64,000 nt of DNA from an uncultured bacterium (GCA_903873965.1 CAIQQO010000347.1:1-64000), one strand, 5' to 3'; positions 25,086-34,373 are shown, counted from the stretch's first letter. Program-made: numbers and translations. The notes: generated by a model from the letters alone, not told the origin.

Positions 25086-26735
25086 CTATCTTGTCTCGCG
25101 CGGATTGAGTGCACTGAAATAGTCGTGTACATAGTCGCGCAGGTCTGATGGCACGGAACCGCTCTGGATGGCATCGTCGGCTGTTTTGGCGTACTGTGAA
25201 TACACCTGTTGATAGGGAACTGAAGACTGATTACTCGCGCCTGGATTGGCGTTGGCGTTTGGGTCAGCGACGGATTGACCCCTGTCATCGGAGAGAACCA
25301 CGTTTTGACCGGCATCGTTGACACGGCCAGGGATCATCACGCTACTGTCAGTTCCAGTGTCTTCGCCGTGCTGGTTGTTTCCTGGTCCGCTACCGTTGCC
25401 ATTATTCCCTGCTGATATATTTGCCTGACTGTTTCCAGTCCCACTCGATGCCGCTTGAGCCTGGTTTGCGGCGCCGGCGCTTTGGCTGTTGACTCCCTGC
25501 GGTTTGCCTGTGCCGTTCTGGCTGTTGGCCATCGCCGACGCATCTCGCGCCTGTTGCGTTTGCGCGGTGTCCTTTTCCTGAGCAGTCGTGCTGATCATGC
25601 GTCGCGCATTATCAAGACCTGCTTCTGACTGACTCACCTGCTGCGCTGCCGATTGTTTTTGTGCTGATTGGTTCAGCATCTGTGCAACCTGTTCCAGAGC
25701 CTTTTGGGCAGCCTGATCCTGCTGGTCGCGCAGGTTCTGTGCCGCAGCACGCAATTGCTGAGCCGTAGCCTGGTTACTGTTCTGCACACTGCGCGCCATT
25801 TGATCGAGCTGGTCGGCGATCCGCTTGCGTTCTGCGTTCGATAGAGGGTTGCCGTTATTTTTCGCAAGTGTTTCAATCTGCTCCGCAGCTTTTCGAAAAT
25901 CCCCGTTTTCCAAGGCATTAGCTAATGGATTTGTCAGAGGATCAGGAGCAAGCGACTGCCCTGCGCGTTGTAAATCGTTGCGCTGATCCTGCGCAGCCTG
26001 GTCATGCAGCGCGTCCAACTTCGATTGTGCGTCATTTAGGGCGGCAAGAGCCTGCTCAGGCGTGCTATTGGTATCACCAAGAGCTTTTTGTGCCTCATCA
26101 AGTGCCTGGACAACCTGGTTCCTCTGTTCACTGGTCAATGCTGAAGACTGCTTGATCTGTTGTTTTATCTGCTCAAGCCGCTGTATCTGCTCTTGTGCCA
26201 TCTGTTGCATTTGGGCGCGATGCGCCAGAATTTTTTGCTGGGGGTTTGGAAGCGTAATGGTAAATATCAACACCAAGGCGAGGATAAGTGATGCAACTAA
26301 GAACCTTGGCTGGATACGAAGTGGCAGTAATTCTCGAATATTGAGTTGTCTGGCAATTGCAAGGGCATCATTGCCTTGCACGCGAACCATGTACTCACTC
26401 TTCGAGTTGATAGTGCCTTCATACAATTCCAGTGCTGTGGACAATCGTTCCTTCAGGTGAAAATCCTGATCAAACCTGCGAGCCCAGATTGCCAGTGTGT
26501 TGTGTCGGGTGCGCACCCATGGCCAACCTATGGCGCTGATAAAGGCAGAAAGCGCACACACAATGGTCGATACAACCAGAGTTGCCGTATCGAAGACGGG
26601 TAGTATTCGTGCAATAACAGCCAGTATCAAACTGGCGCCGAGGCCGAAGGACAATCCAGTAAACATCCAGTACATGGAGCTCTGCAAGCGAATTCGTACA
26701 GACCATGAACGGACGATGGTCAATAGGTCATCCAT
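25086..26735 (-). CDS. Membrane-anchored Q/N-rich coiled-coil protein, function unknown
   Basis: This 549-residue protein has two membrane helices at about residues 22-70 and a third near 148-168. A long, Gln-rich coiled coil follows (about 170-380), then a low-complexity stretch rich in Gly, Asn, Ser and Gln (about 385-505). The conserved-looking C-terminus contains VPYQQVYSQYAKTADDAIQ and LRDYVHDYFSALNP. That end resembles proteins coded beside BatA/MoxR-type clusters in several phyla, though no such partner is visible here. It converges on the ribokinase gene with only 6 bases between them. Confidence 0.55.
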   Translation of the reverse strand: MDDLLTIVRSWSVRIRLQSSMYWMFTGLSFGLGASLILAVIARILPVFDTATLVVSTIVCALSAFISAIGWPWVRTRHNTLAIWARRFDQDFHLKERLSTALELYEGTINSKSEYMVRVQGNDALAIARQLNIRELLPLRIQPRFLVASLILALVLIFTITLPNPQQKILAHRAQMQQMAQEQIQRLEQIKQQIKQSSALTSEQRNQVVQALDEAQKALGDTNSTPEQALAALNDAQSKLDALHDQAAQDQRNDLQRAGQSLAPDPLTNPLANALENGDFRKAAEQIETLAKNNGNPLSNAERKRIADQLDQMARSVQNSNQATAQQLRAAAQNLRDQQDQAAQKALEQVAQMLNQSAQKQSAAQQVSQSEAGLDNARRMISTTAQEKDTAQTQQARDASAMANSQNGTGKPQGVNSQSAGAANQAQAASSGTGNSQANISAGNNGNGSGPGNNQHGEDTGTDSSVMIPGRVNDAGQNVVLSDDRGQSVADPNANANPGASNQSSVPYQQVYSQYAKTADDAIQSGSVPSDLRDYVHDYFSALNPRETR

Positions 26736-26891
26736 ATTGTGAAGTTTATCATGTGGTATTGTGTGACAAATGTTATTTGATTAATTACCAGAAACCGCTA
26801 GACTCGGTCACGCTGGGTCGCTGGTACAAAGTGTTAACTATATGAGCACCTGGGTAGTCATTCAAGAACAATGTTTGTATGGAGTAAAGAG

Positions 26892-27929
26892 ATGGATGTA
26901 AAAACGAAGTCGCGTCGTCAGTTTATGAAACTTGCGGGTATTGCCGGAATTGGATTGGGGGCAGCAGCATGTGCCGGAGTCGCACCCGCTGCTCCAGCCG
27001 TAACACCAACCCATGAAGACCATGCCGCGGCTACAACACCTGAGCCTTCTGCCACACCTGTGGATATGGATGCGATGCATGAAGCCGGTGTGAAGAAATA
27101 TCTTGACAATATCGGCAAGGATCCTGGTTTCTACGGTAATAAGCTTGAACCCAAGATGGTTGATGGCGTTAAGGAATTCACTGTTACATGTTCCGAGATT
27201 AAGTGGGATGCCGGTGGCGGCGCGATGGCCGATGCTATGGCCTATAACGGAACAGTGCCCGGACCGGAAATTCGTGTGACCGAGGGTGACAAGGTTCGTG
27301 TCGTCGTGAAGAACGATATGAAGGCTCAGAGCACCGCCGTTCACTTTCATGGTCAGGCAGTCCCGAACGCAATGGATGGCGTACCATTCGTCACACAGCC
27401 TCCCATCAAAACAGGTGAGACATTTACCTACGAATTCACGGCGAAAAACGTCGGTTCCAGCATGTATCATTCCCATCACAATGCCGCCGAGCAGGTAACA
27501 CGCGGCTTGCTGGGAGCGTTTATCGTTGACCGAAAGGACAAGTCCAAAGATCCAGCTTATGACAGTGACTACACGCTCATCCTCAATGATGGCGTCGGTG
27601 GCTTTACGCTGAATGGTAAGGGATTCCCTTACACGCAGCCGATTATTGCCAAACTGGGTGAAAAGATTCGCATTCGCTATATGAATGAGGGATTGATGAT
27701 TCACCCGATGCATTTGCATGGCCTGGAGCAACTGGTATTTGCAGCAGACGGCTGGAATCTACCTCAGCCCTACTTCTGTGACACACTGAATATTGCGCCA
27801 GGACAGCGCTGGGATGTCATCGTCACTGCACACACTCCCGGCGTCTGGGCATTCCACTGCCACATCCTGAACCACGCCGAGTCTGCCCACGGCATGTTTG
27901 GTATGGTTACTGCCATTGTCGTCAAGTGA
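26892..27929 (+). CDS. Two-domain multicopper oxidase (type 1 copper in domain 2), Tat lipoprotein
   Basis: An exported copper oxidase of 345 residues. The ATG at 26892 has GGAG 7 bases upstream and opens SRRQFMKLAG, a twin-arginine signal, followed by a lipobox-like AAAC. Cupredoxin domain 1 has HFHG and MYHSHHNA without a Cys, so it supplies only trinuclear-cluster ligands. Domain 2 has HPMHLHG and FHCHILNHAESAHGM, giving the His-Cys-His and Met of a type 1 copper site. This matches the type B two-domain arrangement of small laccases rather than nitrite reductase. Substrate is unknown; phenols or Cu(I)/metals are possible. Confidence 0.82.
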   Translation: MDVKTKSRRQFMKLAGIAGIGLGAAACAGVAPAAPAVTPTHEDHAAATTPEPSATPVDMDAMHEAGVKKYLDNIGKDPGFYGNKLEPKMVDGVKEFTVTCSEIKWDAGGGAMADAMAYNGTVPGPEIRVTEGDKVRVVVKNDMKAQSTAVHFHGQAVPNAMDGVPFVTQPPIKTGETFTYEFTAKNVGSSMYHSHHNAAEQVTRGLLGAFIVDRKDKSKDPAYDSDYTLILNDGVGGFTLNGKGFPYTQPIIAKLGEKIRIRYMNEGLMIHPMHLHGLEQLVFAADGWNLPQPYFCDTLNIAPGQRWDVIVTAHTPGVWAFHCHILNHAESAHGMFGMVTAIVVK

Positions 27930-27947
27930 TTGACTGATTACGAAAAC

Positions 27948-27979
27948 AACAGCCCGCGTGTCAACGCGGGCTGTTTTGT
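27948..27979 (+). terminator. Rho-independent terminator after the multicopper oxidase gene
   Basis: AACAGCCCGCG (27948-27958) and CGCGGGCTGTT (27965-27975) form a perfect 11-base stem with a 6-base loop, running into TTGTTT. Confidence 0.85.
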
Positions 27980-28023
27980 TTAGTCAATGAATCCTGCATA
28001 TGGTGGGATAATCCTGCCCCTAT

Positions 28024-28956
28024 ATGGATATCGTCGGCATCATCATCCTCGCTCTGATCTGGGGCGCGTCGTTTCTGTTCATAAAAATAGGGCTGAATGG
28101 CGGTATGTCACCACTTCTTGTTGCGTCGATGCGTTTAGCATTGGGCGCCACATTACTGTGGGGTGTCGTGCTCATCCGCCGCATCGTGGCCCCGGCCAGT
28201 TTCAAGAAACCTATTCCCCATGATCGCGCTACATGGGGTAAATTGCTATTTATCGGGCTTGTCAACAGCGCCATTCCATTCGCGTTAATTGCATGGGGCG
28301 AGCAGCGCATCAGTTCGGGACTGGCCTCCATCTTTAACTCGACCATGCCGCTCTTTACGGTCATTTTTGCGCATTTTTTGACGCATGATGATCGACTTAC
28401 CGTCCTCAAGGCACTTGGCGTCGGCATTGGGTTCATTGGTGTCGGTGTCACGATTGCACCCAGTGCGGGCGACCTTACCGGCGAATTACTAGGGTGCCTT
28501 GCAGTCATTGTCGCTTCCTCATCGTATGCCATTGCCACCGTATATATCAAGAAAAACCTGACTGGGGCAACAGATCCCATTGCAACCGGCGCGAGCCAGT
28601 TGATTATGGGGTTTATATGGCTTGCGCCTTTCGCGCTCATTACAGGTGCAACGGCCAACCTGTCTACTGTACCTGCAGAATCCATTCAAGCCGTGACGGT
28701 TCTGGGTATCCTTGGCACTGGTATCGCCTACTTGATCTATTATTTATTGATTCAACATGCTAAAGCATCTCAGATGTCGCTGGTGACTTATCTTCTTCCT
28801 ATAACGGCATTGGTTTATGGCGCATGGCTCCTCAGTGAGCCGGTTACGGTATACGCTCTGGTGGGTTTTGGTCTGATCGTTGCAGGCATTGTGCTGGTGA
28901 ATCGTGCAAACCAAAGGCGCTCGAAGGTATTACCTATAAAGACCACTTCCGATTAG
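28024..28956 (+). CDS. EamA/DMT-family transporter
   Basis: This 310-residue protein has ten hydrophobic segments in two similar halves, as in the drug/metabolite transporter superfamily. The N-terminal IWGASFLFIKIGL and the second-half LLGILGTGIAYLIYY-type repeat are typical EamA landmarks. It is probably an exporter of small metabolites or amino acids; the substrate cannot be predicted. It stands alone between the oxidase terminator and the mraZ promoter region. No ribosome site is evident before the ATG. Confidence 0.78.
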   Translation: MDIVGIIILALIWGASFLFIKIGLNGGMSPLLVASMRLALGATLLWGVVLIRRIVAPASFKKPIPHDRATWGKLLFIGLVNSAIPFALIAWGEQRISSGLASIFNSTMPLFTVIFAHFLTHDDRLTVLKALGVGIGFIGVGVTIAPSAGDLTGELLGCLAVIVASSSYAIATVYIKKNLTGATDPIATGASQLIMGFIWLAPFALITGATANLSTVPAESIQAVTVLGILGTGIAYLIYYLLIQHAKASQMSLVTYLLPITALVYGAWLLSEPVTVYALVGFGLIVAGIVLVNRANQRRSKVLPIKTTSD

Positions 28957-29265
28957 CGTAAAACCTGTGGCGCCAGACGGGATTATTTCCTGTGCTGTTC
29001 GAAGGCACAGCCAAACAGCTACAGTGGTGCAACCAGAATGTAATATATTGTTACGATTTACTTGGTCTTGCGCCGGTTACTGCTATATGCCTCCTCGTTT
29101 CAATCGCAACCCCCGCATCCCTTCTTCTAATAACTATCTTTGCGCAATCTAAGCTTGTTGGCTGATTGACCTTGGGTTGGTTACCGTGTCTTATTAGATT
29201 CATATTATTTTCGCAGAAAATCCAAGATGGGATATCCCAGATTTGTGTATGAAAGGTAAAAAGAC
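28957..29265. other. Intergenic stretch before the mraZ promoter
   Basis: No convincing gene is present. A short stem CTGTGC/GCACAG occurs near 28991-29012, a TTTTC-GCA-GAAAA repeat near 29207-29219 and a 12-base palindrome TGGGATATCCCA at 29228-29239, about 26 bases before the -35. The last might be a further operator. A 61-codon frame at 28967-29152 has no ribosome site or recognisable sequence. Confidence 0.4.
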
Positions 29266-29294
29266 TTGCGATATGCGCCTGATGAGAGTATCAT
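29266..29294 (+). promoter_or_regulatory. Promoter of the mraZ-ftsZ cluster
   Basis: -35-like TTGCGA (29266-29271) and -10-like TATCAT (29289-29294) are separated by 17 bases. The expected start near 29301 places the MraZ repeats directly downstream, as in other bacteria. Confidence 0.55.
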
Positions 29295-29307
29295 CAAGAT
29301 AGTTGCG

Positions 29308-29331
29308 TGGGTCAAAGTGGGTCGAAGTGGA
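29308..29331 (+). promoter_or_regulatory. MraZ operator (three TGGG-type direct repeats)
   Basis: TGGG at 29308, TGGG at 29318 and TGGA at 29328 are spaced exactly 10 bases apart, with GTGGGTCAAA and GTGGGTCGAA as near-identical units. This is the direct-repeat arrangement known to bind MraZ, so the cluster is probably autoregulated. Confidence 0.8.
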
Positions 29332-29381
29332 GCAGCGGCGACACCTAAGAATCCAGGTTGGTTTTTAGCAACTGACTAATC

Positions 29382-29810
29382 ATGTTTTTGGGAGAATTCA
29401 CACACACGCTCGATGAGAAGAGCCGCATTACCATTCCGGCGAAGTATCGCGCGGAATTGCTGGCTGGGCTTGTCATGACAACGGGTTTTGATCGCTGTAT
29501 TCTGCTTTTCTCTCAGCAAGAATTTGAACGCCTGTCAGAAAAAATGAACAGCTTGCAGTTCATCGGTCGTGAGCAGAATGCTCTGCGGCGCAGGTTTTAT
29601 TCAGATGCAAGTGATGCCATACCTGATAAACAAGGTCGCATTATTCTGCCCGAATATCTACGTAATTATGCGTCGATCACCTCAGAAATAGTGATAGCCG
29701 GTGTCGGGAGATATATCGAACTGTGGAACGGTGAAGCCTGGGACAAAGTGTGTGCGGAGATGCAAGAACTCGCTGCACAGCAGGATCTGTGGGCCAAGCT
29801 GGGTATCTGA
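29382..29810 (+). CDS. mraZ: Transcriptional regulator MraZ
   Basis: This 142-residue protein has two AbrB-like DNA-binding repeats. Repeat 1 is MFLGEFTHTLDEKSRITIPAK; repeat 2 contains DKQGRIILPEYLRNYA, each with the conserved D-x-x-x-R motif. MraZ forms a ring and represses the division and cell-wall operon through TGGG repeats, which are seen at 29308-29331 upstream of this start. It is the first gene of the cluster, directly before rsmH. Confidence 0.95.
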   Translation: MFLGEFTHTLDEKSRITIPAKYRAELLAGLVMTTGFDRCILLFSQQEFERLSEKMNSLQFIGREQNALRRRFYSDASDAIPDKQGRIILPEYLRNYASITSEIVIAGVGRYIELWNGEAWDKVCAEMQELAAQQDLWAKLGI

Positions 29811-29820
29811 TCTGCCTGAA

Positions 29821-30732
29821 ATGCATATTACTGTTCTGTTGGACGAAGTGATTACTAGCCTAAAACCGTGTGCGGGTGGCAGATACCTGGATGTGACGGT
29901 TGGTGGCGGTGGACACAGCGAAGGCTTACTGGCAGAGAGTGGCCCCAATGGGGTTGTTCTTGGCACAGATGCTGACGCGAGTGCGATTGCGCGTTCAACT
30001 GAGCGCCTGGCAGCATTTGGATCGCGCGTGATTCTGAGACAGGTGTGGATGGATCAAGTTCCTGCATTGGCCCATCAGCTTGGATTTGTGTCTCTTGATG
30101 GCATCGTGGCCGACCTGGGGCTGTCATCAAATCAGTTGGCAGATGACAAGCGCGGGTTTTCATTCATGCGTGAGGGACCTCTTGATATGCGATTTGATGC
30201 CAGCCAGGGAGTGTCGGCAGCAGACTTGATCAACCAGTCTGACACCGAAAGCCTGGTTGAGTTGCTGCAGAAATATGGTGAAGTTGATCGAGCCAGGCGT
30301 GTGGCAGAGGCAATCTGGAAAGCCAGGCCGTTGACCACAACAGTGCAGTTACGTGACGTTTTGTCAGGAATAGCGAAAAGTCGCGGCCGCATCCATCCGG
30401 CGACACAGGTTTTTCAGGCGTTACGCATTGCGGTTAATGAGGAGTTGCGGCGACTAAGTGATTCACTACCGGGCTTGGTTGACTTGTTATCACCAGGAGG
30501 CCGGCTGGCCGTCATTTCGTTTCATTCATTGGAAGACCGCATCGTCAAGCGTGCCTTTCGTGATATGTCGACCGCCGAGGATGATCAACCGGGTTTTGGT
30601 CAGCCTAAGGTCGGATATAAACCGACGTGTGTTTTGGTTAATAGAAAGCCCATCGAACCCAGTGAGGCTGAAGTCGCAGGTAATCCGAGAGCTCGCAGTG
30701 CGAAACTGAGAGTTATAGAGCGAATTCTTTGA
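29821..30732 (+). CDS. rsmH: 16S rRNA (cytosine-1402 N4) methyltransferase
   Basis: This 303-residue SAM-dependent enzyme modifies C1402 in the ribosomal P site. The ATG at 29821 opens the conserved MHITVLLDEV; the frame stays open upstream but overlaps mraZ. Motifs seen are DVTVGGGGHSEGLL (SAM binding), GIVADLGLSSNQL, RGFSFMREGPLDMRFD and AVISFHSLEDRIVKRAF near the end. It has the standard position between mraZ and ftsL. Confidence 0.95.
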   Translation: MHITVLLDEVITSLKPCAGGRYLDVTVGGGGHSEGLLAESGPNGVVLGTDADASAIARSTERLAAFGSRVILRQVWMDQVPALAHQLGFVSLDGIVADLGLSSNQLADDKRGFSFMREGPLDMRFDASQGVSAADLINQSDTESLVELLQKYGEVDRARRVAEAIWKARPLTTTVQLRDVLSGIAKSRGRIHPATQVFQALRIAVNEELRRLSDSLPGLVDLLSPGGRLAVISFHSLEDRIVKRAFRDMSTAEDDQPGFGQPKVGYKPTCVLVNRKPIEPSEAEVAGNPRARSAKLRVIERIL

Positions 30733-30812
30733 TGTACAGCCATCGCCAATGGTCATGGTTGTATGGATTAGGGGCACGGCTTTGTGTCTGCCCGATGTGA
30801 GTCTGATCGCAA

Positions 30813-31154
30813 ATGCTGAGGCAATTCCGTTATCCGACTAACCGACAGGCCCTGATGATGACCATCACCAGTGGGATCGTTTTGATCGCTATGATGATTG
30901 GCTGGCTTTCTGTGTCAACCAATACGGCTTTGCTGAATCGCAAGTTACTCCTGTACGACGAGCGTCAGGAGCAGATAGGTCAAGAGACGATGGCGATATG
31001 GACACAGATTGGTGAAGTTACTTCGCTGCAGGAGATGGATAAGCGCATCCGTGAGGCAGGCTATGCTCAGCCTCAGGCCATCGAGTTTATGGTTCCCAAA
31101 CTCGTCACATCTGCGGTGTCCTCTACACTTCAAATCGAGGGGCGAACGCAATGA
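30813..31154 (+). CDS. ftsL: FtsL/DivIC-like septum protein
   Basis: This small bitopic protein (113 residues) has one membrane helix at about residues 17-36 followed by a helical segment (LLNRKLLLYDERQEQIGQE). The remainder is a short extracytoplasmic tail. Sequence identity to FtsL is low, as always in this family; the call rests on size, topology and its place between rsmH and the division transpeptidase. Its stop overlaps the next start (ATGA). No clear ribosome site precedes the ATG. Confidence 0.7.
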   Translation: MLRQFRYPTNRQALMMTITSGIVLIAMMIGWLSVSTNTALLNRKLLLYDERQEQIGQETMAIWTQIGEVTSLQEMDKRIREAGYAQPQAIEFMVPKLVTSAVSSTLQIEGRTQ

Positions 31155-32887
31155 TTTCTACCAAGCGTCTATTGATTCTCGCCGTCATCATCATGGTGCC
31201 GGTGGTCATGGTGTTTTTGCGCAGCTCCCAGATACAGATTGTTGATGGCGCCTCCTATGTTAACCAGGCTCTAGCATTGCAAGTGAATACTTATAAGGAA
31301 AACCCTCCGCGCGGTACTATTTTTGATCGTAACGGCAATGTACTCGCGGTGAGTCAACAGACATATTTGCTTCGTATTGATGCCAGGTACATCAGCACCA
31401 CAGAAACAATCAATGCCGCGATCAAAGGTATTGCCCCGGTACTCGGACGTCCCGAAACCGAGGTTCGTAAGAAAATCGATGCCGTCGTCGCTGATTCAAA
31501 ACGGCAGACGCCTACCATGTCGGCCATGATCTATTCGGGCATCCAACCCGAGGTCGAGCTCAAACTCAGCCAGGTATTTACCAGGCTGATCCTTCTCAAC
31601 GGCGTCAAGGTCGAGTCGGTTTGGTCGCGTGTCTACCCGCAAGGAGCACTAGCCGGTTCCACCATTGGTTTCACGACTGTTGTGGACCCGTATGGTCTAG
31701 CAGGAATCGAAGGCTACTATAACCGTGAGTTAACACCCTATGTGGGGGCGCGTACCGTACGAGAACCTTACGACCTGATGGTGGTGACGCGCACCGTGCC
31801 AGCCTCTAACCTGGTGCTTGCAATCAACGCCAATCTTCAGAGCTATGTGGAAAAACGCCTGGTACAGGGCGTGGCAGAGTATAAAGCCAATGGCGGTACG
31901 ATCATTGTCATGGAAACGCGGACGGGAGCAATCCTGGCATCCGCCTCCACGCCTGGTTATGATCCAAACACCGCATTAGCGTCAGTCAACACTGAAGCTG
32001 GCAAACGGTTGCGTGACCCGGGAGTTGCTGACCTGTATGACCCTGGCTCAGTCATTAAGCTCCTAACCACGGCCGCTGGCCTAGACGCTGGAAAGATTAC
32101 GACGCGCTCAACCTATATGGACAATGGTGCGTATATCGTGGGCGGGCGGATTATTCGCAATTCCGACCTGGCTGGGCATGGACGTGTTGACATCCTTTAC
32201 TATCTGCAACACTCCTTGAATGTGGTCGCAGCTCAGATCGCTGCTGACATTGGCCCTGAAGAGTTTTACCGACGCTTTAAGTTGTTTGGCATCGGCGGCA
32301 AGAGTGGCGTGGATGTACAGGGCGAGCCCGCAGGTTTGATGCGCACACCGCTGGATGCCTCATGGTCAAAACTGGACATGGCGGAGAACAGCTTTGGGCA
32401 AAGTCTTTCAGCAACACCGCTTCAGGTATTGAACGCCATTAACGCAATTGCTAATGACGGCGTCCTGTTACAACCTTATTACGTGGAACAATGGCAGCAA
32501 CCTGATGGGCAGGTGGTTGTGAAACGTCCGGTCATGGTGCAACGCGTCATTTCGGCTGAAAGTGCTCATCAGTTAAAACTGATTGTTGCACAGGCCACGC
32601 GATCTGCAACCCCGCAGGCGATACCGAAAGGATACACCGCAGCCGGGAAGACAGGAACAGCCACATGGTATTTGCGCGGTATCCCACAGAAGACGACCAT
32701 CGTGACCTATGTTGGCTGGCTTCCGGCGCAGCAACCTTTGATCACCATTCTGACTAAATTCGACCAGCCTTTGACCGATCAATTTGCCGCAAAAACGGCT
32801 TTGCCAGTCTTCCACGATGTAGCTGAGCGCGTCGCCCAACTCATGGGAATTCCACCAGACGCTATCCTGAATCAGGAGGGCAAGTAG
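31151..32887 (+). CDS. ftsI: Class B penicillin-binding protein (FtsI/PBP2-type transpeptidase)
   Basis: This septal peptidoglycan transpeptidase has 578 residues: an N-terminal membrane anchor (about residues 6-24), a dimerisation domain opened by PPRGTIFDRNG, then the transpeptidase domain. The catalytic triad of motifs is complete: S300-V-I-K303, S355-L-N357 and K500-T-G502. There are no C-terminal PASTA repeats. It overlaps ftsL by 4 bases and is followed by murF after 7 bases. It should work with FtsW (36840) in septal wall synthesis and is the expected beta-lactam target. Confidence 0.93.
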   Translation: MISTKRLLILAVIIMVPVVMVFLRSSQIQIVDGASYVNQALALQVNTYKENPPRGTIFDRNGNVLAVSQQTYLLRIDARYISTTETINAAIKGIAPVLGRPETEVRKKIDAVVADSKRQTPTMSAMIYSGIQPEVELKLSQVFTRLILLNGVKVESVWSRVYPQGALAGSTIGFTTVVDPYGLAGIEGYYNRELTPYVGARTVREPYDLMVVTRTVPASNLVLAINANLQSYVEKRLVQGVAEYKANGGTIIVMETRTGAILASASTPGYDPNTALASVNTEAGKRLRDPGVADLYDPGSVIKLLTTAAGLDAGKITTRSTYMDNGAYIVGGRIIRNSDLAGHGRVDILYYLQHSLNVVAAQIAADIGPEEFYRRFKLFGIGGKSGVDVQGEPAGLMRTPLDASWSKLDMAENSFGQSLSATPLQVLNAINAIANDGVLLQPYYVEQWQQPDGQVVVKRPVMVQRVISAESAHQLKLIVAQATRSATPQAIPKGYTAAGKTGTATWYLRGIPQKTTIVTYVGWLPAQQPLITILTKFDQPLTDQFAAKTALPVFHDVAERVAQLMGIPPDAILNQEGK

Positions 32888-32894
32888 AGCTCAT

Positions 32895-34373
32895 ATGTTG
32901 AATCTTGCTGATGTGTTCATCAGTTTCGGTGATCCAGCTGTCAGTGGTGTGACAAACCAATTGTCCGCCCTGGCTAAAATCGCAGTTCGGCAGGTAAGCA
33001 TCGACTCCCGACAAGTGCGACGGGGCGACCTGTTTGTCGCTCTGCCCGGTGAGAAAGTAGATGGGCACCTGTATGTCGGGCATTCCTTCGGACGTGGCGC
33101 TATAGCGGCCTTGACGCATCAGGATGTCTCGCTTGAAGTGATACCCAATGCAGTTGTGGTTGACATGCGTCCGGGTTTGTTTGGCGGGTGTCTGAGCGAG
33201 TTTACCTATCATGAGGGTACGCCCCTGATCATCCGCGTGGAGAACACCTTAACGGCTTTGCAGTGCCTGGCGGCCTACTGGCGAAGCAAGTTTACGAAAC
33301 TCAAGTGTATCGGCATTACGGGAAGCGTTGGAAAAACGACAACGAAAGAATTAATCGCACAAGTGCTGGGTACTCGATTTAATGTCCTTAAAAATGAAGG
33401 CAACCAGAACAACGAGATTGGCGTGCCTTTGACTCTGTTGAACCTGCGTCCTGAGCATGAAGTTGCGGTGATAGAAATGGGCATGTACCAGCGCGGAGAG
33501 ATTGCGCTGTTCGCATCGCTGGCACAACCGCAGATCGGTGTGGTCACGATGGTCGCGCCTGTGCACCTTGAGCGCCTGGGAACCATAGAAAACATTGCGG
33601 CTGCAAAGGCCGAATTGGTTGAAGCGATTCCTGAAAATGGAATTGTTGTGCTGAATGACGACGATGATCGTGTGCGCAATATGGCCTCGCTAACACACGC
33701 GCGCGTTATCACGTACGGCCTTACTCCACGCGCCGATGTATGGGCTGACGATATCGCGAGTTTTGGGTTGGATGGCATTTCGTTTAAGTTGCATCAGGGA
33801 GATGAGGTGTTTCCCATGCGCGTGCCATTATTAGGGCGCCACAGTGTTCATACAGCCTTGCGCGCCGCTGTCGTTTCACGCGTGGAGGGACTGGGCTGGG
33901 AGCAGATTCTGGAAGGATTTCTTTTACCCGTGCCCCAGTTGCGCCTGACTGTGGCGGGTGGACCACACCAGTCATTAGTCCTCGATGATACCTACAACGC
34001 CAGCGAGGAATCTACCATTGCGGCGCTCAACCTGCTAAGTGAGATTAATGATGGCCCACATATCGCAGTGCTTGGTGATATGTTCGAACTCGGAGATGCA
34101 GAAGAGTCCGCGCACCGCAACGTTGGGTGCCGTGCTGGCCTAGTGGCGCGTGATGTAGTCGCTGTCGGTGAGCGCGCCAAGTGGATCGCGGAAGAGGCAA
34201 CCGCGTGCAGTAGCAACAAGGCCAACGTGTATCACGTTTCGGATAATGTCGCAGCTATAGCGCTGTTAAAGGACATTATTAAGGAGAAGTCGGTCATTCT
34301 CGTGAAAGGTTCGCGCGGTATGCGCATGGAAGAAGTAGTGAGTGGATTGGCGGAAATGGCAGAGCAGGTTTAA
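32895..34373 (+). CDS. murF: UDP-MurNAc-tripeptide--D-Ala-D-Ala ligase
   Basis: This 492-residue ATP-dependent Mur ligase adds D-Ala-D-Ala to the UDP-MurNAc-tripeptide. The N-terminal domain has SIDSRQVRRGDLFVAL; the central domain has the P-loop GITGSVGKTTT (about 140-150), then NEGNQNNEIGVPLTLL and MGMYQRGEIA, which separate MurF from MurE. The C-terminal domain has LDDTYNASEES and LGDMFELG. murE, which usually precedes it, is absent. Confidence 0.92.
   Translation: MLNLADVFISFGDPAVSGVTNQLSALAKIAVRQVSIDSRQVRRGDLFVALPGEKVDGHLYVGHSFGRGAIAALTHQDVSLEVIPNAVVVDMRPGLFGGCLSEFTYHEGTPLIIRVENTLTALQCLAAYWRSKFTKLKCIGITGSVGKTTTKELIAQVLGTRFNVLKNEGNQNNEIGVPLTLLNLRPEHEVAVIEMGMYQRGEIALFASLAQPQIGVVTMVAPVHLERLGTIENIAAAKAELVEAIPENGIVVLNDDDDRVRNMASLTHARVITYGLTPRADVWADDIASFGLDGISFKLHQGDEVFPMRVPLLGRHSVHTALRAAVVSRVEGLGWEQILEGFLLPVPQLRLTVAGGPHQSLVLDDTYNASEESTIAALNLLSEINDGPHIAVLGDMFELGDAEESAHRNVGCRAGLVARDVVAVGERAKWIAEEATACSSNKANVYHVSDNVAAIALLKDIIKEKSVILVKGSRGMRMEEVVSGLAEMAEQV

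Noticed and set aside
26862-27731. 289-codon frame antisense to the multicopper oxidase
   Set aside because: It is Cys/His-rich only because it is the complement of the copper-ligand region; it has no ribosome site or family motif, while the plus-strand gene has a complete set.
28967-29152. Small gene before mraZ
   Set aside because: The 61-codon frame has no ribosome site or family resemblance and lies in an intergenic region.
32895-34373. This ligase as MurE
   Set aside because: NEGNQNNEIGVPLTLL and MGMYQRGEIA and the C-terminal LDDTYNASEES are MurF features; a MurE diamino-acid motif is absent.
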